Shown one piece after another: positions 8,664 to 16,328 of a DNA stretch of 17,718 nt. Location: positions 1 through 17,718 of the forward strand of contig DATEHC010000040.1 of assembly GCA_035279785.1 (NCBI GenBank), written 5' to 3'. The notes beneath the pieces are model-generated. The model did no database searches. It was not told the origin of the DNA and was given only the letters and a program-made list of their open reading frames with translations. Position 1 is the stretch's first letter. The number at the start of each line of letters is the position of its first letter. The position numbers were made by a program, and so were the translations under genes. This DNA comes from 40CM-4-65-16 sp035279785. Lineage in GTDB: Bacteria > Chloroflexota > Dormibacteria > Dormibacterales > Dormibacteraceae.

Positions 8664-8680
8664 CTTTAGGAATGCTTTAG
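8664..8680 (+). promoter_or_regulatory. response-regulator direct repeat, site B
   Basis: CTTTAG (8664-8669) and CTTTAG (8675-8680), identical hexamers with an 11-bp period. The repeat ends 22 nt before the regulator's ATG, and no Shine-Dalgarno lies between. CACCGT occupies -12 to -7 if the start codon is +1, with A and T at the two most conserved -10 positions. This suggests an activator site replacing the -35 and positive autoregulation. Confidence 0.7.
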
Positions 8681-8702
8681 CTTCCTCCTGCACCGTAGAT
8701 CA

Positions 8703-9374
8703 ATGCGTGTCCTCATTGTTGAAGACGACCGCCGCCTCGCCACCAGCCTGAAGCAGGCGCTGGTCGAGGGACGAATGGCCGTCGACGCGGTACACGACGG
8801 CGAAAGCGCAATGGCGGCAGCAGAGCACACGCCATACGACGTGATCGTGCTCGACGTGATGCTGCCGAGCATGAACGGGTTTGAGGTGACGCGACGTCTG
8901 CGTGACCGGCAAGTGAAGGCCCCGATCCTCATCCTCACCGGTCGGGACGCCGTCGATGATCGGGTTACCGGTCTCGACAGCGGCGCGGATGACTATTTGG
9001 TGAAACCGTTCGCGCTTCGCGAGCTCATCGCTCGCATGCGGGCCCTCGCGCGGCGTCAGCTGTCCGACCGCAATGCTGTACTCCGCGCCGGGAATCTCAT
9101 GCTGGACACCGCATCCCATCACGTGGCCATCGACGGCATGCCCGTCGATCTCACGAGCAAGGAATTCGCCATCCTCGAGTACTTCATGATCAACCGCGGG
9201 CGGCTGCTCAGTCGCAATCAGGTGTTGCAGAACGTGTGGAGCTACGACCTCCAGGGCGGTCGCAACCTGGTCGAGGTCTACATCGGACGCTTACGGAGCA
9301 AGCTCACTCGGGCCGGCGCGGCGGACCCCTTCGTGACCGTGCGTGGCTCCGGATACCGATTCGCGCTGGAGTGA
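8703..9374 (+). CDS. OmpR/PhoB-family response regulator
   Basis: 223 aa. Receiver domain at residues 1-115 with acidic pocket Glu7/Asp8/Asp9, phospho-acceptor Asp51 (VIVLDVMLP), Thr79 (LILTG) and Lys101 (LVKPF), all intact. The winged-helix DNA-binding domain covers about 125-222 (LTSKEFAILEYF, then VYIGRLRSKL and VRGSGYRF). It should be phosphorylated by the kinase encoded immediately downstream, which it overlaps by 4 nt (GTGA). Proteins of this type bind direct repeats as head-to-tail dimers, and exactly such an 11-bp repeat lies 22 nt before its start (site B) and at two further promoters here. The ATG at 8703 lacks a ribosome binding site, so a leaderless mRNA is likely. The signal and target logic are inferred from neighbours. 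Confidence 0.96.
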   Translation: MRVLIVEDDRRLATSLKQALVEGRMAVDAVHDGESAMAAAEHTPYDVIVLDVMLPSMNGFEVTRRLRDRQVKAPILILTGRDAVDDRVTGLDSGADDYLVKPFALRELIARMRALARRQLSDRNAVLRAGNLMLDTASHHVAIDGMPVDLTSKEFAILEYFMINRGRLLSRNQVLQNVWSYDLQGGRNLVEVYIGRLRSKLTRAGAADPFVTVRGSGYRFALE

Positions 9375-10786
9375 GGCTGCTTCTCAGCGGCACGCGGGTA
9401 CGTCTCACCTTCGTAACGGTGCTGGTCGTGGCGCTCGCGTTGGTCGTCGCCGGCGCCTTGACGTACGTGCTGCTCGACCGCGCGCTCGCGAATTCATCGG
9501 ACGCGGTTCTGCTGTCGCAGGCGCATGTCATCCAGTCCTCGCTCGATGTCGTGAATGGCCAGCCGGCCCTCGACACGGCTGACCTGCCTGGCGAAACCAG
9601 CGGAGGAATCGCGGTCGATGCAGCGGTGGTCTCGGGCGGGTCGGTCATCGCTCACACCGCCAACCAGCCGTTCTCTGCGGCGACACTCACCCAACTTGCC
9701 GACTCCGCGTTCAGCTCGAACGGCGGAGTGTGGGCCGATCTACGGGATCGGAGCGGTGCTGACCGCCGCGTCTACGCGGTGCCGATTGCAAGTACCTCGG
9801 CGAGAGATGCGGTCCTCGTGGTGAGCCGCTCGGTCGGCGAGCTCCGCGCGAGCATCCATCAGGCGGAACTGATCGGGCTTGTGGCCGGGATCCTATTGCT
9901 TAGTCTCGTCGGAGGGCTCACCTACTGGATGGCCGGCCGGGCGCTGACTCCCGTACGTACGATCGCCGGCCTCGCCAGGTCGATAAGCGAACGCGACCTG
10001 CACCGAAGGCTCGACGTCGATGTCCCTCCCGACGAGCTCGGCGAGCTCGTTGCGACGTTCAACTCCATGCTCGGCCGTCTCGAAGCGTCCTTTGAGAGCC
10101 TGCACCGGTTCAGCGCCGACGCCTCGCACGAGCTGCGAGCTCCACTGGCGGTCATGCGCACACAGATAGAGGCCGGGCTTCAACGCACGCGGACGGCTTC
10201 CGAGTACCGGCAGCTGCTCGTGTCGCTCCGTGGCGACATCGAACACCTCGCCAGGTTGGCTGACGACCTCCTCGTCCTGGCTCGCGCCGACGCCGGCGGC
10301 CTCCGGCCGGCTCCACAACCCATCGACGTGACTGATTTCCTTGAGGAGAGCGCCGCTCGATGGAGCGGGGTCGCCGGTGCGGCGAGGGTAGCCGTACGCG
10401 TGGAAGCGCCGGCCTCTGGCCAGGTGATTGCTGATCCGCAACTCTTGCGCAGGGTGGTCGACAACCTGATCGACAACGCGATTCGCCACAGCCCTAGGGG
10501 TGCTGAGGTGGTGATCAGCGCCGCGGCGGACGCAGGGGGTTGGAACCTCGATGTTGCCGACCGGGGACCGGGAGTGCCCGATGAGCTGAGGCCGCGCCTG
10601 TTCGAGCGTTTCTCGCGCGCCGACGGACCCCGGACACCGGGCGATGGAGGCGCCGGCCTTGGGCTGGCGCTCGGCGTGGCCATCGCTCGAGCGCACGATG
10701 GAACCCTGAGGCTTGTCCCGAACGGGGCGAGCGGCGCACGCTTTCGCCTCCACTTGCCGAATCGCGATCGTTCGGCGACACATTAG
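9371..10786 (+). CDS. two-TM sensor histidine kinase paired with the regulator
   Basis: 471 aa, from GTG 9371 overlapping the regulator stop as GTGA; a longer open frame upstream is a shadow inside the regulator. Order: TM1 (11-35), extracytoplasmic sensor of about 130 residues (36-165), TM2 (167-188), HAMP (189-242), HisKA with His253 (FSADASHELRAPLAVMR), and HATPase with N-box Asn369 (VVDNLIDNAIRHSP), DRGPGVPDEL (397-406) and GGAGLGLALG (426-435). All catalytic elements are present. The sensor domain has no Cys, and no domain name comes to mind. It should sense an envelope signal and phosphorylate Asp51 of its partner. With a lipoprotein and ABC transporter following, an antimicrobial or envelope-stress cue is plausible but not shown. 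Confidence 0.95.
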   Translation: MRLLLSGTRVRLTFVTVLVVALALVVAGALTYVLLDRALANSSDAVLLSQAHVIQSSLDVVNGQPALDTADLPGETSGGIAVDAAVVSGGSVIAHTANQPFSAATLTQLADSAFSSNGGVWADLRDRSGADRRVYAVPIASTSARDAVLVVSRSVGELRASIHQAELIGLVAGILLLSLVGGLTYWMAGRALTPVRTIAGLARSISERDLHRRLDVDVPPDELGELVATFNSMLGRLEASFESLHRFSADASHELRAPLAVMRTQIEAGLQRTRTASEYRQLLVSLRGDIEHLARLADDLLVLARADAGGLRPAPQPIDVTDFLEESAARWSGVAGAARVAVRVEAPASGQVIADPQLLRRVVDNLIDNAIRHSPRGAEVVISAAADAGGWNLDVADRGPGVPDELRPRLFERFSRADGPRTPGDGGAGLGLALGVAIARAHDGTLRLVPNGASGARFRLHLPNRDRSATH

Positions 10787-10823
10787 AAAACGGCGGTCAA
10801 TCGGACGCCGACCTGACACAGCC

Positions 10824-10840
10824 CTTTAGATGGCCTTTAG
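10824..10840 (+). promoter_or_regulatory. response-regulator direct repeat, site C
   Basis: CTTTAG (10824-10829) and CTTTAG (10835-10840), the same hexamers and 11-bp period as site B. As at site B, the repeat ends exactly 22 nt before an ATG (10863) without a Shine-Dalgarno. GAGACT occupies -12 to -7 relative to that ATG. This predicts that the lipoprotein-ABC operon is controlled by the regulator at 8703. Confidence 0.7.
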
Positions 10841-10862
10841 GTAACCCATTGAGACTGGCTCT

Positions 10863-11438
10863 ATGAAAACGACGCTTCACATGCGAGCGCTGACGCTTCT
10901 CTGCGTCATCTTCGTTGCGGTCGCTTGCGGGTCGAGCGGCCAGCGCGCTGCCGCCAGCCCGACCGCAGGCGATACCCCCGGCACCGTGCCCGCCGGCGGG
11001 GACATCCCCGACAACGTCGTTTGGCTCAACTACGCCGGTTCCGGATTCAGCATTCAGTACCCCGAGGGCTGGGTGCGCAACGCGACCGCGAACGGCGTGA
11101 CGTTCAGCGACAAGGACAGCGCCATCGCGGTCACCGTCAAGTCTGGGCTCGCGCCGACTAAGGACTCGGTCACAAGCGACGTGCGGGCGATCGCAGGCGC
11201 GAAGATTACCGCCGTCGCCCACGACATGGCGCTGCCCGCCGGTGGCGCGATCAAGCTCACTTACGAGGTCGACGGCGCGCCCGACCCGGTGACAGGAAAA
11301 AAGCCGCACCTGACCGTCGACCGCTACGTCATCAATGGTCCCGGCCACACCGCGGTGCTCGATCTTGGCGCTCAGGTTGGCGTCGACAACGTGGACGCGT
11401 ACCTCCAGATCGCCAAGAGCTTCAAATGGACGCCGTAA
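10863..11438 (+). CDS. lipoprotein with a PsbP/DUF1795-like domain
   Basis: 191 aa. The signal peptide (MKTTLHMRALTLLCVIF) ends in a lipobox-like AVAC with lipidation Cys22, followed by a Gly/Ser/Ala/Pro-rich linker to about residue 50. The folded part starts near LNYAGSGFSIQYPEGW; the 'G-F-x-I-x-Y-P-x-G-W' pattern is typical of PsbP/LpqN/DUF1795-type domains of surface lipoproteins. No enzyme motif is seen. It begins an operon: its end overlaps the first ATPase gene by 13 nt. It carries direct-repeat site C and has no ribosome binding site. It may act outside the membrane as an accessory or substrate-capturing subunit of the ABC transporter, or as a target moved by it; both are inferences. 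Confidence 0.88.
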   Translation: MKTTLHMRALTLLCVIFVAVACGSSGQRAAASPTAGDTPGTVPAGGDIPDNVVWLNYAGSGFSIQYPEGWVRNATANGVTFSDKDSAIAVTVKSGLAPTKDSVTSDVRAIAGAKITAVAHDMALPAGGAIKLTYEVDGAPDPVTGKKPHLTVDRYVINGPGHTAVLDLGAQVGVDNVDAYLQIAKSFKWTP

Positions 11439-12100
11439 CGCCTGCGCTCAGGGTGCGCGACGTCTTCCGAATCTTCAGGAGCGGACCCGTGGAGACGGTT
11501 GCCTTGCGAGGGGCGAACCTGGAGGTCGAGGCTGGTGAATTCGTCGCCCTGGTCGGCCCCTCGGGCTGTGGCAAATCGACCCTTCTCCACATCGCTGCAG
11601 CGCTCGACGAACCGAACGCGGGCTCCGTCGAGGTCGCGGGCCAGTCGCTGGCCGGGCTCGACGAGCAGCGGCTTGTTGAGCTGCGCCGCCACCGGATCGG
11701 CGTCGTGTTCCAGCGCGACAATCTCTGGGGCCACCTGACCGCGCTCCAGAACGTGGCCCTCGTCGGCCGTCTCGGACGCCGCAAAGATGCCGACACGCGG
11801 GCGCACCGCCTGCTCGATGAGCTCGGGCTGGGGAACCGGGAAGCGCACCGGCCGGCCGCGTTGTCTGGGGGAGAGCAGCAGCGGGTCGCTGTGGCCGCCG
11901 CGCTCGTCAACGACCCCGCGCTTCTCCTCGCTGATGAGCCTACCGGCGAGCTCGACCGGGCAAACGAGGGGAAGGTTCTGGACATGCTCGACGAGGCGAG
12001 GCGGCGCCATGGCTGCGGGCTGCTCGTAGTGACCCACAGCGACGACGTGGCGCGGCGTGCGGGACGCGTGGTGCGGATGGAGAACGGCACGTGCAGCTGA
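11426..12100 (+). CDS. ABC transporter ATP-binding protein 1 (MacB/LolD type)
   Basis: 224 aa. Walker A at 44-52 (GPSGCGKST), Q-loop Gln96 (VVFQRDN), signature LSGGEQQR at 146-153, Walker B with Asp170-Glu171 (LLLADEPTGELD) and switch His204 (VVTHSDD). All are intact, so it should hydrolyse ATP. ADEPTGELD is typical of the type VII (MacB/LolCDE/FtsE) group. ATG 11426 lies inside the last codons of the lipoprotein gene (13-nt overlap), and the next gene overlaps by 10 nt, so the four genes are probably translated as a unit. Its likely partner is ATPase 2, forming a heterodimer under the large permease. Unlike many canonical systems it is encoded next to a second, different ATPase. Confidence 0.95.
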   Translation: MDAVTPALRVRDVFRIFRSGPVETVALRGANLEVEAGEFVALVGPSGCGKSTLLHIAAALDEPNAGSVEVAGQSLAGLDEQRLVELRRHRIGVVFQRDNLWGHLTALQNVALVGRLGRRKDADTRAHRLLDELGLGNREAHRPAALSGGEQQRVAVAAALVNDPALLLADEPTGELDRANEGKVLDMLDEARRRHGCGLLVVTHSDDVARRAGRVVRMENGTCS

Positions 12101-12792
12101 CCTCCGGCACGGCAGGACTGGTCGCCGAGGCCGTCAACCTGACCTATGGCGAGGCTGACTCGATGGTGCAAGCGCTGAACGCGGTTTCGCTCTCGCTCGA
12201 GCCTGGAGCCTTCGTCGCCTTGCTCGGCCCTTCCGGCTCGGGCAAGACGTCGCTTCTGCACTGCCTAGGCGGCCTCGTCGCGCCGACGTCCGGCCAGGTG
12301 CGCTGGGACGGCCGGCCGTTGGGCGGCCCGGATACCCTGATTCGGATCGGAGCGCGCGGCGCCGATTTCGCCTACGTCTTCCAGGGCGGCAACCTGCTTC
12401 CCACCTTCACGGCAGCCGAGAACATCGCGTTCGCCGCGCTGGTGGGTGGGGGTCGTAACAGCCTGGACGCCGTCCGGCTGCTGGCCGAGGTCGGGCTCGA
12501 GGGCAAGGCCGATTCTCTCCCCGACGAACTGTCCGGCGGCGAGCAGCAGCGCGTAGCGGTCGCCCGAGCCCTCGCGCAGGGTGCCCGGGTGTTGTTGGCA
12601 GACGAGCCTACAGGGCAGCTGGACAGCTCGACCGCGGCGATCGTCCTGGACCTGATCGACCACGTCCGCGCCGAGAACCCGCAGCTGATCGTCGTGCTGG
12701 CGACGCATGACGCCAAGGTCGCGGCACGCGCCGAGCGGCGACTCTCCATGCTCGACGGCCGCCTCGAATCCAACAAGACTCCGTCTTCATGA
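12091..12792 (+). CDS. ABC transporter ATP-binding protein 2 (MacB/LolD type)
   Basis: 233 aa, from GTG 12091 with GGAG 7-8 nt upstream. Walker A 46-54 (GPSGSGKTS), Q-loop Gln98 (YVFQGGN), signature LSGGEQQR 147-154, Walker B Asp171-Glu172 (VLLADEPTGQLD) and switch His206 (LATHDAK) are all intact. It differs clearly from ATPase 1 outside the motifs, so this is not a recent tandem duplication. Both sites appear catalytic, with no degenerate partner as in some heterodimeric exporters. It overlaps ATPase 1 by 10 nt and the permease by 4 nt (ATGA). The presumed role is to power conformational change of the FtsX-type permease rather than substrate passage through a channel. Confidence 0.95.
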   Translation: MQLTSGTAGLVAEAVNLTYGEADSMVQALNAVSLSLEPGAFVALLGPSGSGKTSLLHCLGGLVAPTSGQVRWDGRPLGGPDTLIRIGARGADFAYVFQGGNLLPTFTAAENIAFAALVGGGRNSLDAVRLLAEVGLEGKADSLPDELSGGEQQRVAVARALAQGARVLLADEPTGQLDSSTAAIVLDLIDHVRAENPQLIVVLATHDAKVAARAERRLSMLDGRLESNKTPSS

Positions 12793-15443
12793 GTCCCGTG
12801 CTGGCGGGTTACGCGATGCGCGCCCTACGGCGGCGCCCGCTGGCCACGCTCGTGCAGGTAGCGGCGATCGCCTCGGCGCTCGCCCTGCTCGCTTCCGTGC
12901 TGTTGTTCGTCACGGCCAGCCTCGCGGCGATGACCGCCTCGGCCTCCGCCAAGGTGGCGCTGGACTGGCAGGCAGGCGCGCCGGACGCTGCGAGCGCGAC
13001 CTCGCTCGCGAGCAGGATGAGCCAGGTGCACGGGGTCGCAGCGGCGGTTCCCGCGGCGATCGCGACCTTCACCAGCGCGAGCAACTCGGTCCCGGGCGGC
13101 GGAGTCGCGTCCTCCGGATCGGGGAGCATCCTCGCCGTGCCGCCGAATTACCTCGGCGCGCTGCACCCCTTCCACATCCTCACCGGCAGCCTGTCGCCGG
13201 ACGGCGTGGTTGTCTCCCAGCCGCTGGCCAGCACCCTGCAGGCGCAGATCGGCGACACGATCCGAATCCAGCCCTCCGCCAACGCCGCGGCGGTGCCGGT
13301 GAAGGTCACGGGGATCGCGGTCGTCGACGCGAGCGAGCTGATCTTCCAGCCCGTCGGCGGCCCCGGGCCAACCGGTACCGCGCCGCCCAGCCAGGTCGTC
13401 ATCGCCCCGATCGGATTGTTCGAGCAGTCCCTGGCCGGCGCGCAGGCGGTGCAGTGGGAGGTCCACGCGCAGGTCGAACGCTCGCTGCTGAGCGGCGGTC
13501 CGGTCGAGGCCCAGCTGCAGCTCGCGACGTTCCGTCACATCGTGGAGCGAACCTTCCCCGGGGAAGTGGCGATCACCGACAATCTCGACGCGACGCTTGC
13601 AGCGGCCGCCGAGCAGGCGCTGTATGGGCAGGCGATCTTCATCTTCGTAGCGTTACCCGGGGTGCTGATCGCGCTGTGGCTGGCCTACTACACCGCACGC
13701 ACCGGAATCGAGGACGAACGGCGGGCGAGCGCGCTGCTGCGTACGCGTGGTGCCTCACGTTCGGACATACTCGGCGGGGCGGCGCTCCAGGGCATCGCCA
13801 TCGGTGTTATCGCCGCCGCGGCCGGCGTCGCCCTCGCGGTGCTTGTCACGCCCACGCAGGTTGCGTTCGCCGGCGCGTCGGACGCTCGCCGCGTTGCTGC
13901 GATCGCCGCGTTCACGTTCCTCATCGGATGCGCTGCCGCGATCGGCGCACGGCTCGCGGTCGTCTTCAGCGCTCACCGCGCAGAGCTCGCCCGCGCCCGC
14001 GCGCGGTCATCACGTCCTCGTCCGCCACTCTGGGCGCGCCTGTACCTCGACCTCGTCGCCCTTGGCCTGAGCGCGGTGGTGTTTGCAATCGACCGAGCTA
14101 CTGGTCTGTCCGCGGTCGTCAATCCGGACAGCAACCCGACGCTCGCCCTCTCGCTCTACAGCTTCCTCGCGCCAACCCTGCTGTGGATCGGCGTGACCCT
14201 GTTCATGGTTCGCTTCGGCAGCCGCGTGTTGGCGTGGTTCGCCCGCCGGCTGCCGGCCGCGGGAGCTCGGCGCTCCCTGCTGCCCTTCCTCATCCAGAGC
14301 ACTGGCCGGCGGGCAGGGCCGGTCAACCGAGCCGTCATCCTCGTTGGCCTGTTGTTGAGCTTCAGCGTCAGCCTCAGCATCTTCAGCGCGACCTACGATC
14401 AGCAGTCGGTTGCCGACGCACGCCTCACGCTCGGCGCGGATGTGGTCGTCAACGCGCCCACAGGCAACGTGCTCACCGCGGACACTGCCAGTCGGGCCGC
14501 CGCGAGTCCCGGGGTCAGGACGGTGAGCCCGATGCTGCACTCCTACGCGTACGTGGGGGCCGACCTCCAGGACATCTACGGCGTCGACCCGCGCACGGTC
14601 ACGGCCGCGACGGAGATACGCGACGCGTACTTCTCGGGCGGTTCGGCTGCCAGCCTCCTTGGCGCGTTGGCCACACGGCCTGACGGTGTTCTGGTCTCGG
14701 CGGAGACGATCAAGGATTACGGACTGAGCCCTGGCGACCTACTGCGGCTGCGCCTGCTCGACTCCTCCATTGGCCGCTACCAGGTGGTGGACTTCCACGT
14801 CGTCGGCGTGGTCAGCGAGTTTCCGACCGCGCCGAAGGACTCGTTCCTGGTCGCCAACCTCCGCTACGTGCAGTCCGCCACTCACCTGTCGGGCCCAAAT
14901 GTCCTTCTGGCGGCCGCCTCGAGCGACCCGAGTTCGGTCGCAGCCGCAGTTCGATCGCGCATCGCGGACACTGGGGCCACCGTTAGCGACATCTCCCAGC
15001 AGCTGGCGACCACCTCGAGCTCGCTGGTGGCGATCAGTCTTGGAGGGATCAGCCGGCTCGAGGAGGGCTTTGCGATCGCGCTCGCACTGGTCTCGGTGCT
15101 GGTGTTCACGTTGCTCAGCGAAATCGAACGCCGGCGCGAGCTCGCAATCATGGCGGCCATGGGGTCCGGCATCAGGCGAGTGGCCACCTTCATATGGAGC
15201 GAGACGGCGGTCGTCGTCCTGGCGGCTGCGCTGCTTTCTGCGGTGCTCGGCACCGCGCTGGCGGAAATGCTGGTGATGATCCTGACCCACGTCTTCGACC
15301 CGGCACCCGACGCGCTCGCGGCCCCATGGACCTTCTTCGGCGAGCTGGCGCTGGCCGTAATTGGCGGGTGCGCCGCGAGCGCAGTCGCAGCCACGCTGAG
15401 CGTGCGCCGGGCCGATCTCGCGCGCGCCCTGCGCGATGGCTGA
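12789..15443 (+). CDS. double-FtsX ABC permease (MacB/LolCE-like)
   Basis: 884 aa. TM1 at about 18-45, then an extracytoplasmic domain to about 275. The first FtsX core (about 278-395) includes the cytoplasmic coupling motif ERRASALLRTRGAS. More TM segments lie around 415-440, 452-485 and 513-535, then a second extracytoplasmic domain (about 540-755), and a C-terminal FtsX core (about 760-875) with ERRRELAIMAAMGS as its coupling motif. It thus looks like two MacB/LolC-type halves fused in one chain, giving a whole permease, matched to two different ATPases. Proteins of this class extrude peptides or antibiotics or move lipoproteins by mechanotransmission. The start ATG overlaps the ATPase 2 stop. 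The substrate is unknown; the co-regulated lipoprotein and small exported protein are candidate partners. Confidence 0.95.
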   Translation: MSPVLAGYAMRALRRRPLATLVQVAAIASALALLASVLLFVTASLAAMTASASAKVALDWQAGAPDAASATSLASRMSQVHGVAAAVPAAIATFTSASNSVPGGGVASSGSGSILAVPPNYLGALHPFHILTGSLSPDGVVVSQPLASTLQAQIGDTIRIQPSANAAAVPVKVTGIAVVDASELIFQPVGGPGPTGTAPPSQVVIAPIGLFEQSLAGAQAVQWEVHAQVERSLLSGGPVEAQLQLATFRHIVERTFPGEVAITDNLDATLAAAAEQALYGQAIFIFVALPGVLIALWLAYYTARTGIEDERRASALLRTRGASRSDILGGAALQGIAIGVIAAAAGVALAVLVTPTQVAFAGASDARRVAAIAAFTFLIGCAAAIGARLAVVFSAHRAELARARARSSRPRPPLWARLYLDLVALGLSAVVFAIDRATGLSAVVNPDSNPTLALSLYSFLAPTLLWIGVTLFMVRFGSRVLAWFARRLPAAGARRSLLPFLIQSTGRRAGPVNRAVILVGLLLSFSVSLSIFSATYDQQSVADARLTLGADVVVNAPTGNVLTADTASRAAASPGVRTVSPMLHSYAYVGADLQDIYGVDPRTVTAATEIRDAYFSGGSAASLLGALATRPDGVLVSAETIKDYGLSPGDLLRLRLLDSSIGRYQVVDFHVVGVVSEFPTAPKDSFLVANLRYVQSATHLSGPNVLLAAASSDPSSVAAAVRSRIADTGATVSDISQQLATTSSSLVAISLGGISRLEEGFAIALALVSVLVFTLLSEIERRRELAIMAAMGSGIRRVATFIWSETAVVVLAAALLSAVLGTALAEMLVMILTHVFDPAPDALAAPWTFFGELALAVIGGCAASAVAATLSVRRADLARALRDG

Positions 15444-15444
15444 T

Positions 15445-15466
15445 GAGGCGCAGCAAGAGTCGCCTC
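15445..15466 (+). terminator. possible hairpin terminator of the ABC operon
   Basis: GAGGCG (15445-15450) pairs with CGCCTC (15461-15466) around a 10-nt loop, starting 1 nt after the permease stop. The stem is short and no T-run follows, so this is a weak call. Confidence 0.35.
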
Positions 15467-15521
15467 GCGGCCGTACAGGCAGCGCATCAACCACCGTTGC
15501 GGTACGCCGGTCAGTTCCGAA

Positions 15522-16182
15522 CTAGGCGGCAAACCTAAGGCAGTAGCCCTGGCCGTGGCGCGAGAGCAGCTCGCACGTAAGGTCGAGTGGGGCCATCTTG
15601 ACCCGTAGGCGGCGCATGTAGATCCGGACGGCCTCCCGACCGTAGGTACCGGCATGCCAGCCCAGGCGCAGCACCTCGCGCGTGGTCAGCTAGCGGTTCG
15701 GGTGCTCGACGAGGATCGTCAGCAGCTCCCATTCCTGGCGTGTGAAGACCGTTGAGATGCCTTTGAACAGGAGCGTGCGCTCGCCTGGCTGGAGCCGCAT
15801 GCCCCGCACGTCGACGTCGGCCGGCGCGGGCGCTAGAGGCGAGGAGGCGTTGCGCAGCGCGGCTGTCAACGCCCCGACCAGCGCGCCTGGCACGAAAGGT
15901 TTCGGCAGCCAGTGGTCGGCACCCGCCTCGAGGTCCTGCTGGGCGGTCTCGGTGGACACACATAGAAGGACGAGGGGCGCGTCCGAATGGAGCCTCACTT
16001 CGGCGATCGACCGGCGCCCGCCACCGGCACGCCCCACACGACGATGTCGTACTGGTTGTGCTTCATCGAGTCGAGGCCGAGGGGCATCGTAGCGACGTAG
16101 TCGACCGTGCAGCTGGCGAGCCGCATGCACGCCGTGATCGTCACCGATAAGCGTCATCGGACTCGATGAGCAGTGCGCGAAA
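15522..16182 (-). pseudogene. decayed atypical OmpR-type response regulator
   Basis: Three frames together spell one response regulator. Segment 1 (from about 16179) reads RALLIESDDAYR, then hits TGA. A one-base shift near 16140 leads into ITACMRLASC...NQYDIVVWGVPV. A second shift in the G-rich run near 16022 leads into SIAEVRLHSDAPLVLLCVS...DHWLPKPF, then a linker and the winged helix (TRQEWELLTILVEHPNR). An in-frame TAG (15690-15692) interrupts it, after which the domain continues for 55 codons to the natural stop at 15522 (REAVRIYMRRLRVKM, then RHGQGYCLRF). Both shifts look like single-base losses. No start codon is seen before RALLIES. Even repaired, the phospho-acceptor position in DIVVWGVP lacks Asp. 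It is convergent with the ABC operon. Sequencing indels could explain the shifts, but hardly the TAG and missing Asp. Confidence 0.8.
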
Positions 16183-16295
16183 ACGTGATCGTGTTCGGGA
16201 TCCTTCTCCTTCTCGCCGCGTTCAGCGTCCGAGCACGACGCGACGAGGTCAGTAGACCAGCCACCGCGGCTTAGAAGAGAGCAAAGACTGCTGGG

Positions 16296-16318
16296 GAGGG
16301 CGCCATCGGGCCGCCCTC
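16296..16318 (-). terminator. possible terminator of the PrsW-type protease gene
   Basis: GAGGGCG (16296-16302) pairs perfectly with CGCCCTC (16312-16318) around a 9-nt loop, 11 nt beyond the stop of the minus-strand protease gene. No T-tract follows in that direction, so termination is only suggested. Confidence 0.4.
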
Positions 16319-16328
16319 TTCTGCTGAG

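Noticed and set aside
12707..14683. Long plus-strand open frame of 658 codons overlapping the permease gene
   Set aside because: Its product is Arg/Ala/Gly/Pro-rich, matches no family and lies in another frame of the clear FtsX permease. Long shadow frames are normal in high-GC coding DNA.
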